In this document: piece by piece, positions 45,545 through 58,037 of the stretch
How the letters are laid out: the number at the start of each line of letters is the position of its first letter
Numbering within the stretch: position 1 is the first letter of the stretch
NCBI GenBank assembly: GCA_030015575.1
Contig: JASDDO010000004.1
Location: 323,710,654-323,774,653 of the forward strand
Length of the DNA stretch: 64,000 bases
Source of the DNA: Agapanthus africanus
Lineage: Eukaryota; Streptophyta; Magnoliopsida; Asparagales; Amaryllidaceae
Direction of reading: 5' to 3'
The notes under the pieces: generated by a model
Told to the model about the DNA's origin: nothing
Database searches by the model: none
What the model saw: only the letters and a program-made list of their open reading frames with translations
Translations under genes and position numbers: made by a program

Positions 45545-47583
45545 TCTTTCACCTTATTGTAGGGACTACCTCAACTCAGGTTATTCCAAGTGCAGTGCTG
45601 ATTCCGAGTGACGATGCAACAAAACATCTAGAGCCAGCTCATGTGACCTTGACCCTCCCAAAGTCACCGCAAGAGGTTTTGCTGAAGCAGCCGATGATGG
45701 ACGTCGTAGCGGCTCTGGAGGCAGAGCTCGGTTCGGAAGACACGTCCCCTTGTCAGAAGTCATGAGGAGGTCATCTCTCACTACCCAGACCGAAAGAAAG
45801 TGTAGGAAGCACGCTGCGAGGGAACGCGATGCCGTTTTGGTCGTAGGTGCAGGCTCAAGCAGTATTCCGCTTGCTGATACTCCTTCGGCGGATGTTCCCT
45901 CTGCCCTGTCTACCGCCCGTAGACAGGTTGCACGCGCAGCTCGGGAAGAAACTAAAAAGCTGCTCCTAGGTAACGTAACGCCCAGTATTTTATTAGAATT
46001 TGGTCCACAAATTCTGACATGCTTATTTTCTTGCACGCAGGGCCGAGTCCAGGCGACGGTATGGCAGGTGAAACGTTGACAATTACAGAGCTCGAAGTGG
46101 CTACTCTTTCTAGGGAATCTGGGACTGTCCAGACCGCTGCTCTTTCTCCCCGTGGCTCCTTGGTGTCGGCGGGCATCGCAAGTGTTACGACGGCCCTCTT
46201 CGAATCAGGGAATGAAGCTATGGGTGCAGAATCTATTCCCCCGAGAGAGAGTGAAGAAGCCGTTACACCTGGTGACGCCTAGTCACGGTTTTGGTCGATG
46301 ATCCATCAGGTAGTCCTTGGGTTATTGTTTTTGAGTTTTTCAATCTTGTTCAGCCCTTCTGATGATATCTCGTTTGTCTTGACTATAGGCGTGGTGAACC
46401 CTGAGGTTATGCCGTCTGAAGAAGTGTCGCTGGTCTGACGGTCGTTGTCCCCTCGCCTTCTTCTGTGCCCCCTCAAATCTCGGAAGGTATGGGTTTCTCA
46501 CTTATTTGTTTCATTGTGGATACAATCCTCCTTGTATTAACTGTATATTGTTGCAACTCTACAGGAGTCCTTTTCGACCATTTATACCAGGTGTTGAACC
46601 CGCATTTTTCCCTTCGGTCGGAAATCGTTCCACCTTCTGGTATTGGTTAGTATATTCTTCAGCTAATATTCCCCCTTCCTTTTATGGATAGACGTATTGT
46701 TACTAGGTCTTCTTTATATTGATCATAGCGTCACGGGTTGGAGGAGGAGACGAGAGAATGGCCTTGCCTCCGGTACTCCCCATCCTGCCGCCTGTCATAG
46801 TCGGTATAATAGACTTCATCCCTTATGTGTTTTCTTCATCTCCCTAGTCGATATTTGACCATAATTTATTTTGCAGCAATTTCACCGGCTCCAGCTCCTT
46901 TTGAGTTTCACATTCCAATGCTCGCAGGGCCCTTCGCTAAACGCATATCTTCCACGGGCGCCGCAAATAGCCGGTGAATGTTGAGCGAATTTATCAAAGA
47001 TCTCGATGCCGAGGCCCTCAGTTCTGCTACGGATTTTGCCGTTGAAGTCAATCCAATACTGGCGACACTCATGAACTTCCATGATAAAGATCTCGTCGGC
47101 TCTTGGGTTGATTACTGCAGAAAGATCGATGCTTGCCTGCACGAGATTGAGCTCAAGCATCTCGCTCCTGAGGTGTTGGCTTCGAACTCCCAAAGGGCTG
47201 CGTGGATCGAGCATAGTGTTCCTTTCATTCGCTATTTTGAACAAGAGGCGGCCCTAAAACGAAAGGAACATGAGGTGGCTTCCAGCGAATCTGTCCGATT
47301 GCGTGCCCAGGTTGAAGCGAATGCTACGCAGCTAAAAGCTATTTTCGACAACCTCCAACGATATATCTCAGATGGGTTGACGCTTAGGCGGACGCTTGAC
47401 TTCACCGAGCAGGTCATGCAAGACTACGAAGCTGCCATGCTAGAAACCGATGAAAAGCTTTCGTCCTGTTTGCGGCAATGGACTCAAGTTGAAGCGGAGT
47501 TGGCCACGGTAGCTGACCACGAGAAAGGATTGAGAGGAGCGCGCGAGCGGCTTGCTGGTTTTCTGAAGACGCCTCCTCCTTAA
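45545..47583 (+). pseudogene. Antisense gene of Tat-2, 3' part
   Basis: It resumes after element C with the duplicated TCTTT. Short coding-like blocks (45550-46880) are separated by segments with GT...AG ends and pyrimidine-rich acceptors such as TTTTCTTGCACGCAG (near 46040), suggesting several small introns. A 201-codon frame (46978-47583) closes the region and is strongly helical: FEQEAALKRKEHEVASSESV and QVEANATQLKAIFDNLQRY look like a coiled coil, ending GFLKTPPP. AATAAA-like signals follow near 47690. No domain recognised; broken or spliced, and not a free-standing host gene because Tat-2 sequence flanks it on both sides. Confidence 0.5.
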
Positions 47584-50140
47584 TAACCGTCTTTGTACCT
47601 TTTTTGTACCGACTGTAAACTTGTGATTCATGAATAACATGTATTCATTTTGATTCTTTTATGAAATGTATCTTGTATTCACTTGAATTCATAAATAAAA
47701 GACATATTTTATTTCATATTGGCATGTAACTCTAGCGAATGTGACGCGTAGATAGTCCATCTTAACCTCCTTGCAGGGCAGCAATGGCTTAGGAAGCAGG
47801 TTCGGATTTGCCGCCTATGACTTTTCAACTTTATGAGCCGTGAGGGTCTCATAAAGACTTTTTTCCCTACGAGTCGTGAGGATCCCATAGGTGTATTTTC
47901 TCCTTAGGAGTCGCAAGGAATGCTAAGTGCGTTTTCTCTTGAGAGTCGTAAAGATCTCACAAGAGAATTTTTCCCCTTACAAGTCGAGAGGACTCGTAAG
48001 TGGTTTTTTCCCTCCTTATCGATATTCGACTTTGGAGAGTGGCCCGTGGATAGTATACAATGGCCCATCTTGGACATACTTGCAGGGCCCCAGTGCTTAG
48101 GAAACAGGTTGATGTCCTTGTTGCCTAAGGCTTTTCCCTACGAGTCGAAACGAGTCGAGAAGTTCTCGCAGGAACATTGTTTTCCCTACGAGTCGAGACG
48201 GATCAAGAAGTTCTCGTAAGGAATTCCTAATGTCACAGTTAACCTCTGCTGATAGAAGTCCGTTAGGGTCTGTGGTACTAGGGCTTTTATCCGTCGTACC
48301 GTCGCATTAGCCGATGTATTCCCCGATACGCAATCTTGCTGTTCGAGTAGCCCTGCGACTGTCATGTCTCTGATCCCTTCGGGGGCTGGACAATACGTCT
48401 TCAAGTAATCTTCCAGGTGATATTACCGTCGGAAGAGCAAGCGTTAGGGATATTCCATGCCGCCTTTTACTTGAGGTTAGGCTCAGTTTGGGAGCCCCGA
48501 TGAGTCATGACCACTCCGCGCTGGTGTGGGATGATCTCCGATAGTCTTTCAGGTCTCATTTGAGTTGCCGTTAAGACCCTGAAACTAGAGATCTTCCTTT
48601 GCTTCGTTTGTTGACATTGCGATTGCAATATTGCGACGAATGTTGAGGTTGTCTCCGGGTTGTCTGTGAACCGTCAAGTCTTGGAACTAGGTACTTTTCC
48701 ATGGCTCTGTTTGTCGATGTCGCGTCTGCATCCTGTTGGAGTGAGAAGAAACGTCGTCGTTGATCTCTGGGCTGTCTGTGAACCGTCGAGACTTGGAACT
48801 GGGGACTTTGCCATGGCTCCGTTTTGTTGACGTTGTTTCTGCTATATTACGACGAATGTCGAGATTGTATCTAGGTTGTCTGTGAACCATCGAGTCTTGG
48901 AACTAGGAACTTTGCCATGGTTCCATTGTTTTGACCCTGGGGTCGGTTGTTGACGTTCCGTCTGCATCCTGCTGGAGTGAGAAGGAACGCCGTAGTGATC
49001 TCTAGGCTGTAGATGTACCGTCAAGATTTGACTCTCCCTTTTGACAGGGCCTGATGGGAAAATGTGATTCCCTTTTCTTTTGTGCCCATAGATTGTATAC
49101 AGGGGTGGATGTGGACTCACCTGCAGGGCATAAGTTTCATTATTTTTTTCTCTTTCCATGATGCTCTATCATTTCAGATTTTTTATATCGCGAAAGTCGC
49201 GATTGCCCAATCATTTCGGCTTTTTATCGCGGTGCCTAATCATTTCAGCTATTTTTATTTTCACTCGCTGCCTTTTATTGCGAGTTGCCCAAATATTTCA
49301 GCTGTTTTTATATGCATGTATTTTGCTCGATGATTTTTTTTGCGAGTTGCCCCATCATTTCGGCTATTTCATATGCATTTTTTGCTTGCTGATTTTTGTT
49401 GCAAATATGGAACTTGAGATCTAATACCAATTTTGGCATCAGCATCGCTGCGACTAGAATATGGCCAGGAGCGAATCATCATTTGCCTTTGCTGATTTGA
49501 ACAAAGGTGGCTTAGAAAATAGGGTTAGAATCCTGCCGACTAAGGCTTTTTGACTTCATGAGCCGTAAGAGTCTCATAAAGGTATTTCTCCCTACGAGTC
49601 GTGAGGATCTCGTAGGTGTATTTTCTCCTAAAAAGTCATGAGGATTCCTAAGCGATATCTTCTCTTGTAAGTCGTAAGGATCTTACAAGAACGTTTTCTC
49701 CTTACAAATCGAGGGGACTTATAAGTGTCGTTCACCACATGAGGACATTTCTCGTCATTGGTGGAACTTGGTGGGGAAATCGTTTATTTATACCCGCAAG
49801 GGCCGATATTGGACCGTCTGTAGGGCAATTTGGGGAATGTGATGGCTTAAGAACAGGGTCAGATCCCTGTAGCTTAAGGCTTTTGAATCCTATGAGCCGT
49901 GAGGGTCTCACAGGGGGAATTCTCTTTACGAGTCGTGAGGATCTCGTAAGTGTAATTTCTCTTTAGTAATCGTGAGGATCCCTAAGTGTGTTGCTCCCTT
50001 TTGTGAGTCGATCTCACGTAGGTATTTTCTCCTTACAAGCTCGAGAAGACCTTGCAAGCGCGCATGAAAAAAATTCATCTTTTTTTACGAGTCTGCGCCC
50101 TTTCGGATTTTCACACACTCGCCGGTAGTCCTACTGTTTT
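47584..50140. repeat. Tat-2 spacer with four kinds of tandem repeat
   Basis: No gene. Compensated hairpin units at 47820-48215 and 49550-50080 (e.g. CTTGTAAG...CTTACAAG, 49664-49689; CCTACGAG...CTCGTAGG, about 49591-49616). A ~110-bp tandem repeat at 48540-49030 ('tgtctgtgaacc' near 48661, 48773, 48877). A ~40-60-bp repeat at 49200-49400 ('gcccaatcatttcggct'). The block colinear with the Tat-1 duplication begins at 50088. Confidence 0.85.
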
Positions 50141-53100
50141 TGTAACAACCCTAATTTTTCTATACAATTTTCTATATAGATTTTTTTTCAAAATCCATAG
50201 AGGAGTATTTTAACCCGAGCATAATATATAAGTAATTATTTTGTTTTTAAATAACTCCATTTTTAATGTACAAAGAATTGATTTAAATTCAATGTATACT
50301 TGGAGTATTTATTGTTGCTGATATCTATTTAAGTATTTAGTTCACTCCATAATTACAAGAAGGAGCTTGTAGCTCATTGGTAATACCTTGCACTGCTGAA
50401 CCAAGCCACCAGAGTTCAAATCCCATACCCCACATTATTTTTTGTATATATTTTTTAAAAAATCCTTTAGAAGCCCAACAGTCAAAACACCATAACTCAC
50501 AAAACTTGAACTGAACATTAAAAACTAAATATACCATAAATCCCCCCACGAGAATCCCCGGCCCCCGACACCCCGAGTCGGCCGGCGGACCGGCCGACTC
50601 GGGCCGGCGCCGCCGGCCGGACTTGGCCGGACGGCCGAGTCGTCAACATATAAAACGTGCATCTTGACCTGGTCTTCCCACCTGCACACACTAAATTCCT
50701 TGACCGGTTACAGAAAGCCTAATAAATCTCTTTTACTCCAAAGTTTAATGATTTTTAATGATTTTTTATATATATTTTTACATTTTTTAATTGAAAACCC
50801 TAACCCTAGCCTAACCCTATATATACCCCCCATACCCTCTACCCTCTCATCCTAAATTCCTAAGTCCACTCTCTCAAAATTCCAAGAGAACTTTGGTACG
50901 TTGGAAAACGAGCGAAAGGCGAAGCGCTGACGAAATCGACGGCGAAATTCCGGTGATCGTGCTAGGACCTCTCAACGGCGATTCGACGCACCGGCAAACC
51001 TTCTACTTCCCCCTCACTCTCTAATGTTGTCCAAACCCGTAAGTCCCTCTTTTCTACCTTTCTTTTCTTTCATAAAAATACGACTTTACAAACCCGACGG
51101 AAATCGGAACAAATCGATTTCCGATTCGGTTTTCTATAAAATCTCACTTATCACCAATTCCATAATGCTTAAACATCTTCATGTTGATTGTTAATCACTT
51201 AACAACTAATTTGAACAAGTTTTCTCACATGAAATGATAGCTTTTACAATATATCGTATTCTTTCACTTAAATACCATAATGTTTAGTTTTCACATTTAA
51301 CCCTTTAACATTGCTATACCTTAAAGTAGTTCACGAGGTAATGACCTACCTCCACACACACTCATATGCAAACATAACACGCTACCTTAAAAACTTAGAA
51401 TACGATAAAACAAGATTTTACAATTAAATACCATTTTCTTAATAAAACCTTTTCTAAAAGTTTTAGGTTGCTACACTTTTAAAACAAATATCTTTTAATA
51501 GGAAAATACAATAAGTTGTAGACATCGATCGTTTATTTAAACCTGACTTTGTGGTGTCTAGGCTAGGCAAGTGAGCAAAGGTAACTTTAGAAGGCCCGTC
51601 TCACGATTCGTGAGCGGATCCCTCCTTCCTCACTTGTACTTACCTGGCCACAATTGGCGGTGAAGAGGAGATTTGAGGCTTCTAACAACTTGTTGTTTAG
51701 ATCATTTAAAATTAGTCTAGTTGAAATAAGAAACCCTAAAACCTAAAATACGGAAAATCGACTTTTGCAAATAAATACCTTTTACTTTAATAAAACCGTA
51801 TTCTAAAGGTTTGGTATTTATAAATCTTTGCAAAGCGCCACTACAACCCACCTTTGGGGAACCCGTTAGGGATAGTACAGTTTATCGTGCACCCTCGGCT
51901 TAGTAGTGCGAGATTCAGACCTCTGCAAGGAGCATTCAGTCTCGAAAGGTTTAAAATACGATATTTAAGAATATGATATTTTTATATAAAATATTTATTG
52001 AAATTATTTTTGTATAAATATATGTATATTATCATTAAAAGATCTATTTTGTTATAATATAAATATCCAACTTTTTCTAAAAATCACAAGACTAGATTTT
52101 TACATTAAGATACCACGAATTTCAAATAAATCGATATTACAGATAAATACATTTATTTATGGAATTAGAATATTTTCACTAAGAAATATCACAAATAAAA
52201 TTTACACTCATTATAACTATAAAGATGAATAATAAATACTTGGGGTGTATCTTGAAAACTATACAAAAGTATTTTTACATAAAACCCCCTCAAGTTTTAT
52301 AAATTACAATAAGGACCCTAACAATTATAGAACTTCGACTTACATTTCTTTTGCTCTGACTCGGGTTTGAGTCTGATTATTTCTGACTTAAATATGATTT
52401 AAGTCAATCTACATTCTTTAATGTTCCAACTCAATATGAACACATGAATCCCAGAATCCAGTTAACAATCTATACAACTCGACTGAATCAAACCATGGAT
52501 ATACATCCATTATTTCGTTATTCCATTTACCTGATTATGCAGATACAATCTGTTTACTGATATCATGGTGTTGGTCAGCCATCTAACTTACACAATACAA
52601 TACAACAATACAATCAAAACACTACGGGGTTTAAGGGGTAGATTGGTGCGGAAGGTGTTAGAAGTGGCACGAGACCGTATGATTAAGACACCTAACCTAT
52701 ATTCCGTCGCTGTTGTACCGTGGCTTAACGGTTCTTTGTACATTCCGTTTGCCCTAGTCTCTAGCATACTGAGACCCCTCTCGTATACACTGGCATCCTT
52801 CCGTACCAAGCTACAAACAACAGCGTAAACACAATATTACACAATATTATACAACTTTAGAAGATACCTCTTATTCTGTCTTTTCTAATTCTTCTTATCT
52901 TTGGGATTTACCGAGCGACCTGTTCGCTGACAACATTCTATTTCTTTCTTCTTTGAATGTCGTCAGGCGTTTTAGACCCGTCAGAGATCGAGCCCACTGG
53001 TGAAGACTTGGATCAGTTCCACGAAGACCCCGAGCTCTAGACATTGTACCTTGTTCTATTCAGTATTTTCATTTTCTGTTATGCCATTGTTTAGGCATCG

Positions 53101-53301
53101 CTTTTCATTCCAGTTGTATTTACTTTTCATGCATTGTACAAAAGAATGTTATTAATAAAGTTGTTGTTATTTCTATATCTCTTGTCTCTTGTGATTTACT
53201 TTTATATTGCTTAGATACGCTTAGCGTATGTACTTCTAAGTATATACGTAGCGGACCTCGTCGCGTCCCCTTCGCCGTACACCGGGAAGCGGGGCGTGAC
53301 A
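50141..53301 (+). mobile_element. Solo gypsy LTR (Tekay/Del-like), 3161 bp
   Basis: TGTAACAACCC...GGGAAGCGGGGCGTGACA with a perfect 5-bp target duplication GTTTT (50136-50140 and 53302-53306). The uninterrupted target is seen at 11194 and 11354 ('gtttttactcacggagcc'). No internal repeat pair or coding domain, so it is a solo LTR left by LTR-LTR recombination. A TATA candidate is 'ccctatatatacccc' near 50815. A GC-rich perfect hairpin lies at 50575-50600. Confidence 0.9.
50575..50600. repeat. Perfect GC-rich hairpin
   Basis: Arms GAGTCGGCCGG and CCGGCCGACTC around a 4-nt loop, within ~70 bp of CCGG/GGCC-rich sequence in an otherwise AT-rich LTR. Confidence 0.9.
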
Positions 53302-53710
53302 GTTTTTACTCACGGAGCCCTTTCGGGTTTTCATTCGTGCCCATTTCGCTTGTGGACGTACCGTTTTGTTTTTAACAACGATGAAACCCTCAAAAATAAT
53401 TTCACCGCATGTGACTCATCTGTTTGCCGGTGGGATTTGAGTTGCAGTCCTCACCACTGGGACTCGTGGACTTGAATTCCACTATCGCCGTGTTTGAGGC
53501 GACGTACTTTGTTTACGGACATTACGTCCATTGTTAGTTTAGGGACATCTCGGTCCACGGCTAGTTTAAGAACGTTGCAGTCCGTGGGGATTTTGAGGCG
53601 AAGTTTTGCCGAATACTACTTACAGAGTCTTGACTCAGGAAGATAGCGAGTGGACACGAGCGTTGTCTCTATCGTTAACCTGAGTTATGACTCGTCAAGG
53701 GTGGTATTTC
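53302..53710. repeat. Tat-2 spacer next to integrase
   Basis: It continues the block interrupted at 50140 ('actcacggagccctttcggg'), then carries two loose copies of the 27-bp LTR word ('tagtttagggacatctcggtcc', near 53537). No gene. Confidence 0.8.
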
Positions 53711-54880
53711 TTAGGGAATAGGCCGTTTATTGGCCGAAAGGGTCTTTCGCCATGCATGTTCATGAGCAAGTAGGCTCCACCTTGGTAGACCTTGTCTATG
53801 ATGTACAGGCCCTCGTAGTTCGGCTCGAATTTCCCCGCTTTGCACGGTTTGGGATCTTAGGTCTTTTTACGACTAATACGAGTTCTCCTTGGCGGAATAT
53901 TCTCGGCCTAGTCAGTCTTTCGTATGAGCGCGTCATCCTTACTTTGTAAGCTTCCAGTTTTTGGTGCGCTATGAGGCGAGTTTCATCGCGGGTATCGAGC
54001 TCCTCGAGTCCAAGATGGGCGTTTTCTTCATCCGTCAGCTCATATCGAACTGCTACTCGTAAAGAGGGTAGCTCTATCTCCAAGGGAAGTACCACTTCCG
54101 TGCCGAATACCAACGCGAATGGCGTTGTATTCGTGGCTATTTTGAACGTAGTTCAATAAGCCCAGAGAGCTTCATGCAATTTCTCGTGCCAGTCCTTTTT
54201 GTTTCTGGACATTGTTTTCTTTATGATCTTCATCAAGGTCTTGTTGAAAGCCTCAGCTAGACCGTTAGCTCGGGGATTATAGACCGAAGATTATCTCCAA
54301 TCTATATTATACTGCTGTGCGAAGCGGCTGATCTTATGGTTTCTGTAGGCCGGCTCATTATCCGAGATGATTCTTCGCGGGGTGTTGAACCGGTAGATGG
54401 CATATGTCCTGAAGAAATGGAGGATGTTCTCCGTCTTCACAACCCTTAGCGGTACTGCTTCTGTCCACTTAGAGAAGTAATCGGTTGTTACCAAAATGAA
54501 CCGATGTCCCTTGGATGATGCTTGTTCGATGGGCCTGATTATATCGGTTCCCCACATTTCGAACGGCCAGCTAACCAATGTTAGGTGTACTGGATTCGGA
54601 TGTTGGTGGATGAAGTCCCCGTGAATTTGGCACGAGTGACACTACTTCGCATATTCGAGACAGTCCTGAATCATCGTGGGCCAATAGTAACCCATCATTT
54701 TGATCTTCATCTTCATCTTTGGCCCGGCTTGATAAGAACCGCAGAGTCCGTCATGAGTTTCTTGAACGACTCTCCTGTCTTCTTCCAGTCCCAGGCACCT
54801 TAGCCACAAACTGTCGAACGATCTCTTATATAGAGTATCATTGACGAAGGCGAACGACTAGGCTCGCCTCATGAGCTGAT
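53711..54880 (-). pseudogene. Tat-2 integrase
   Basis: Minus-strand pieces match Tat-1 integrase: C-terminal region at 53796-54113 (PSLRVAVRYELTDEENAHL, RQGELVLVV), DDE core at 54291-54578 (WPFEMWGTDIIRPI, TTDYFSKWTEAVPLR, IISDNEPAYRN), zinc region toward 54880. Decayed, several breaks. Confidence 0.88.
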
Positions 54881-54941
54881 GTCTTGAGGATGCGTTTTCG
54901 GGTGTTCGATGGGATTTGAAGTAGTCTATGAAGACTTCTCT

Positions 54942-55643
54942 CTAATCCTTGACCCTTTCTTTGTCTTCTATTTGAAGGACCTCTTGTATGGTCGCTTCTT
55001 TTCTTTCAGACGACTCCGGAGGTATTTCTGCTGGCACGAGAATCCGGCGGTTTTGCACAATGATCCTTACGTCATCAAGATTTTCATCAGCCAGTTCTTT
55101 AGCAAGTTTGGCTAACGCATACGCCTTGCTGTTTTCCGCCCGCGGTATGCTTTCCAAGACGTAGGATAGAATTCGAGTCAGCAGTTGCTGCACCTTTTCT
55201 CCATATTTTACCAGCTTTGGCTTGCACGTCTGATAGTCGCCATTTACTTGGCTAACAACCAGCTGGGATTCTCCATATATGAGGAAGTTTTCGATCCCCA
55301 TGTCGACAACGATCTCAAGAACTGCTATCAAAGCTTCATATTTCGCTTCGTTGTTTGTTCTCGGCTCCGTTAAGGAAAAGGCAAAACGCATTATCCCTCC
55401 TTGCGGAGTCACGAAGATAAGGCCCATCCTATCTTTGATTATGGGGGTGTTTTGCTTTCACTTCTTCATGGAAGACGCTCCGTCGAAGTAGAGTTCCCAT
55501 CGGGCATTATTTCCTTCCTCTTCCCTGTCGATTGCATCAAACGCGTGTTCATCTGGCAATTCGCAATTTAAGGGAGAATCAGCTAGTATCGGATGCTCAG
55601 CGAGAAAGTCGGCGATGGCCTGGTCTTTTACTGCTTTGAGGGG
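54942..55643 (-). pseudogene. Tat-2 second RNase H and RNase H end
   Basis: 54942-55427 encodes GVLIF-type second RNase H sequence (MGLIFVTPQGGIMRFAFSL, TNNEAKYEALIAVLEI, GESQLVVSQVNGDYQ), as in Tat-1 13168-13460. 55430-55643 covers its start and the linker from RNase H, cut by the Athila-type insertion. Confidence 0.85.
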
Positions 55644-57043
55644 TGTTCAGACCATAATATTGCATTATTATATTCCCCATTCTTATTCTTTTTATAAATA
55701 AACAGGTACTTTTGACGCATGTCTGCTACATGTTACAGGTTACAGGTTCTTGGAGCGAAAACAGTGAAAAAGACAAAAGACGATGTAAAAATGGACTTTT
55801 GACCAACAAATAGAAGGATCTTGATCAAGCCGACATGAAAGATAAAGTTCACAAAGTACAAGGCAGCGCAAGGTCTAAGATGTCAGTGAACGGTTAAAAG
55901 TCTAATACAAGTATTCACTGGAATATCTGGAAGAAACCTGGAAGCCTATTTGAGAAAATTACCAAAGAAACAAGAAGCCCAAAAAGCCCAGAGCCATATG
56001 AAGAAAACTCAAGCAGTGATCTCACTATTAGGCCGCGGAACCGCGGCCCAAAGCCTACCCAGGCCGCGGTTCCGCGGCCGTATGGAGCCTGTATGGAATA
56101 AATTTTTTACTATAATTCTTTATGTCTTTGACCAGTCTTTCTAGGGCTATTTTTGTAATTATAGACATGCGTATCAAATGTAACCCTAGGGTTTCCTATT
56201 CTCTATAAATAGGAACTCTATAGATTGTAATTCTTTATGCCTCCTTTTAATAATAAATTGAGAATTCTTTATGGAGAGCATCGGTGTTTCTTTTCAATTC
56301 ATGAATTCAGATCTGACAACCCTGCGTTGATGATTGGAGAGATGCATCTGTAAGTAGATTTAATTCCTTGCTCTAGTTTAGATTTCAATTCTTGCCCTAG
56401 GTAATTTTTATTCTCTGCCCTAGATAAATGTTCTTCAATTCCCTAATGAGTGAGTAGTTTCCTCGCTTGTTAGGGTTAGTAATGGGGAAGGATTTGAGAG
56501 ACGAACATCTCTCATCTCTTTTCTTTGCCAATCTTTTGTGAAAATTAGAACTCCATGCATACCTTCTTATTCCGCTCCCTACAGCACTCTACCCTCGAGG
56601 TAACGGTGATTCCGCAGTCTAAAGGCCCGGATTTTAAGGTTTTCCATGGATGTTAGGGTAAAGATTAAGAAAGGAAGGACAAGGATCTAGAGGAAGAATC
56701 AATCTTCCCAATCATCCTAATCCCCTTTGTTAAGATTTACCATAACACTAATATGATATCCTTAATTAAAGGCAATGGAAAGAGATGTAGATCTTTGTTT
56801 ACCAAATTTTCCCTAAACCTAATCCTAGCAAGTTTCTAATCCTAATATCATACAACTTCAATTTTTAGATTTAATAATCAATCCGAACACCCTTCGGAAT
56901 TAACTCGTTAGCGCGATTAGGAAATTCACAACATCCCTGTGGACCGACCCATACTCACCGGCTAGCTTCATGCGACGCCGTTCTTGATTGCGGTTACAAA
57001 TATTTTTGATCTATCTTTTAGAAAGCGCAAGCATGCTAAATCA
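55644..57043 (+). repeat. 5' LTR of element D
   Basis: About 1.4 kb. It includes the palindromes GGCCGCGGAACCGCGGCC (56031) and GGCCGCGGTTCCGCGGCC (56062), a TATA box CTATAAATAGG (56213-56223) and AATAATAAA-type polyadenylation signals near 56250. Its exact 3' end is uncertain by ~10 bp. Confidence 0.88.
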
Positions 57044-57053
57044 CTCATTCAAA

Positions 57054-57071
57054 TGGCGCCGTTGCCGGGGA
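57054..57071 (+). other. Primer-binding site of element D
   Basis: TGGCGCCGTTGCCGGGGA, the tRNA-Asp-type primer site characteristic of Athila elements, near the end of the 5' LTR. Confidence 0.93.
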
Positions 57072-57330
57072 TGGCGTAGAACTTTTCTTTTTGTAATTTC
57101 GGGTTAATCAAAATTAAAAAAATCATAAAAATCTTTAAAAAATCCAAAAATTATAAAAATATTTCATTGTTATTTTTTTGGAAAGGGTACTTTGTTGTGT
57201 GAAATCTTGCAGGAACAAACTCGGATCTGGAAATTTCCAGAAAGAAAAACAGAAAATAGACGATCATAACAACAGAAGATTACAACAGACAAGGAGCAGA
57301 AAAAATTTGGAGTTGTGAAGCCACTTCCAG

Positions 57331-57480
57331 ACCGCGGAAACGCCGCACTATCCGAGTTCCAACCGCGGAAACGCGGTGCCCTGGAGGTATTGTCTTCTGA
57401 AATTTTTTCTCGAGACGCGCACTGACTACCTGACCGCGGAAACGCGGTGATATCCCTCTGGAAACCACGGAACCGCGGCA
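57331..57480. repeat. Four CCGCGGAAMCGCGG words in the leader of element D
   Basis: 'accgcggaaacgccgc' (57331), 'aaccgcggaaacgcggtg' (57361), 'accgcggaaacgcggtg' (57433) and 'accacggaaccgcggc' (57464), spaced ~30-70 bp apart. Confidence 0.9.
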
Positions 57481-57652
57481 ATCTCGTGGCCTTATCTCGT
57501 GAAAAAATTTCTGTAAGCTTATCTTTTCCTCCTCTGTAATTTTTGAAATATCTTTTCTGGAAATTCCTACAGGATTCCGTGAGCTATAAAATATATTCCC
57601 TTCCATATAACAATTTTGTGCAGGATTTTTGGGCCCCGCTTGAAATAAAAAT

Positions 57653-57925
57653 TGATTGCAAGTAATCATTTTGTTGCATATCTTTTCTCGAATATCTTTT
57701 TGCAATAATTTTTTCCAAATAAAGATTCTTGTGAGATGCTTAAAATAATAACTGATTGCAAGTAATCTTTTTTATTGCATATCTTTTCTCGAATATCTTT
57801 TTGCAACAATTTTTTCCAAATAAAGATTCTTATGATATGCTTAAAATAATAACTGATTGCAAGTAATATTTTTTTTTTTGGTTGCATATCTTTAATTAAA
57901 AAAAAATCTTTTTGCAACAATTTTC
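57653..57925. repeat. ~100-bp tandem repeat, ~2.7 copies
   Basis: 'tgattgcaagtaat' starts at 57653, 57753 and 57854, each followed by 'ttgcatatctttt' and 'tctttttgcaa.aatttt'. AT-rich, non-coding, ahead of the ORF of element D. Confidence 0.92.
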
Positions 57926-58037
57926 AAATAAAGAAAAAAGAAAAAGGAAAATTAGTATTAGAAAACTTGCAAACTTTTGCCGCAAATATATCCTTGCACA
58001 AACCAACTTTCTTTCTTTCCCCCTTTCCTCTTACAAT

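Noticed and set aside
45545-47583. Independent host gene with exons
   Set aside because: It is the continuation of the Tat-2 antisense region: the target duplication of element C and Tat-2 sequence on both sides place it inside the element. Host origin by capture remains possible.
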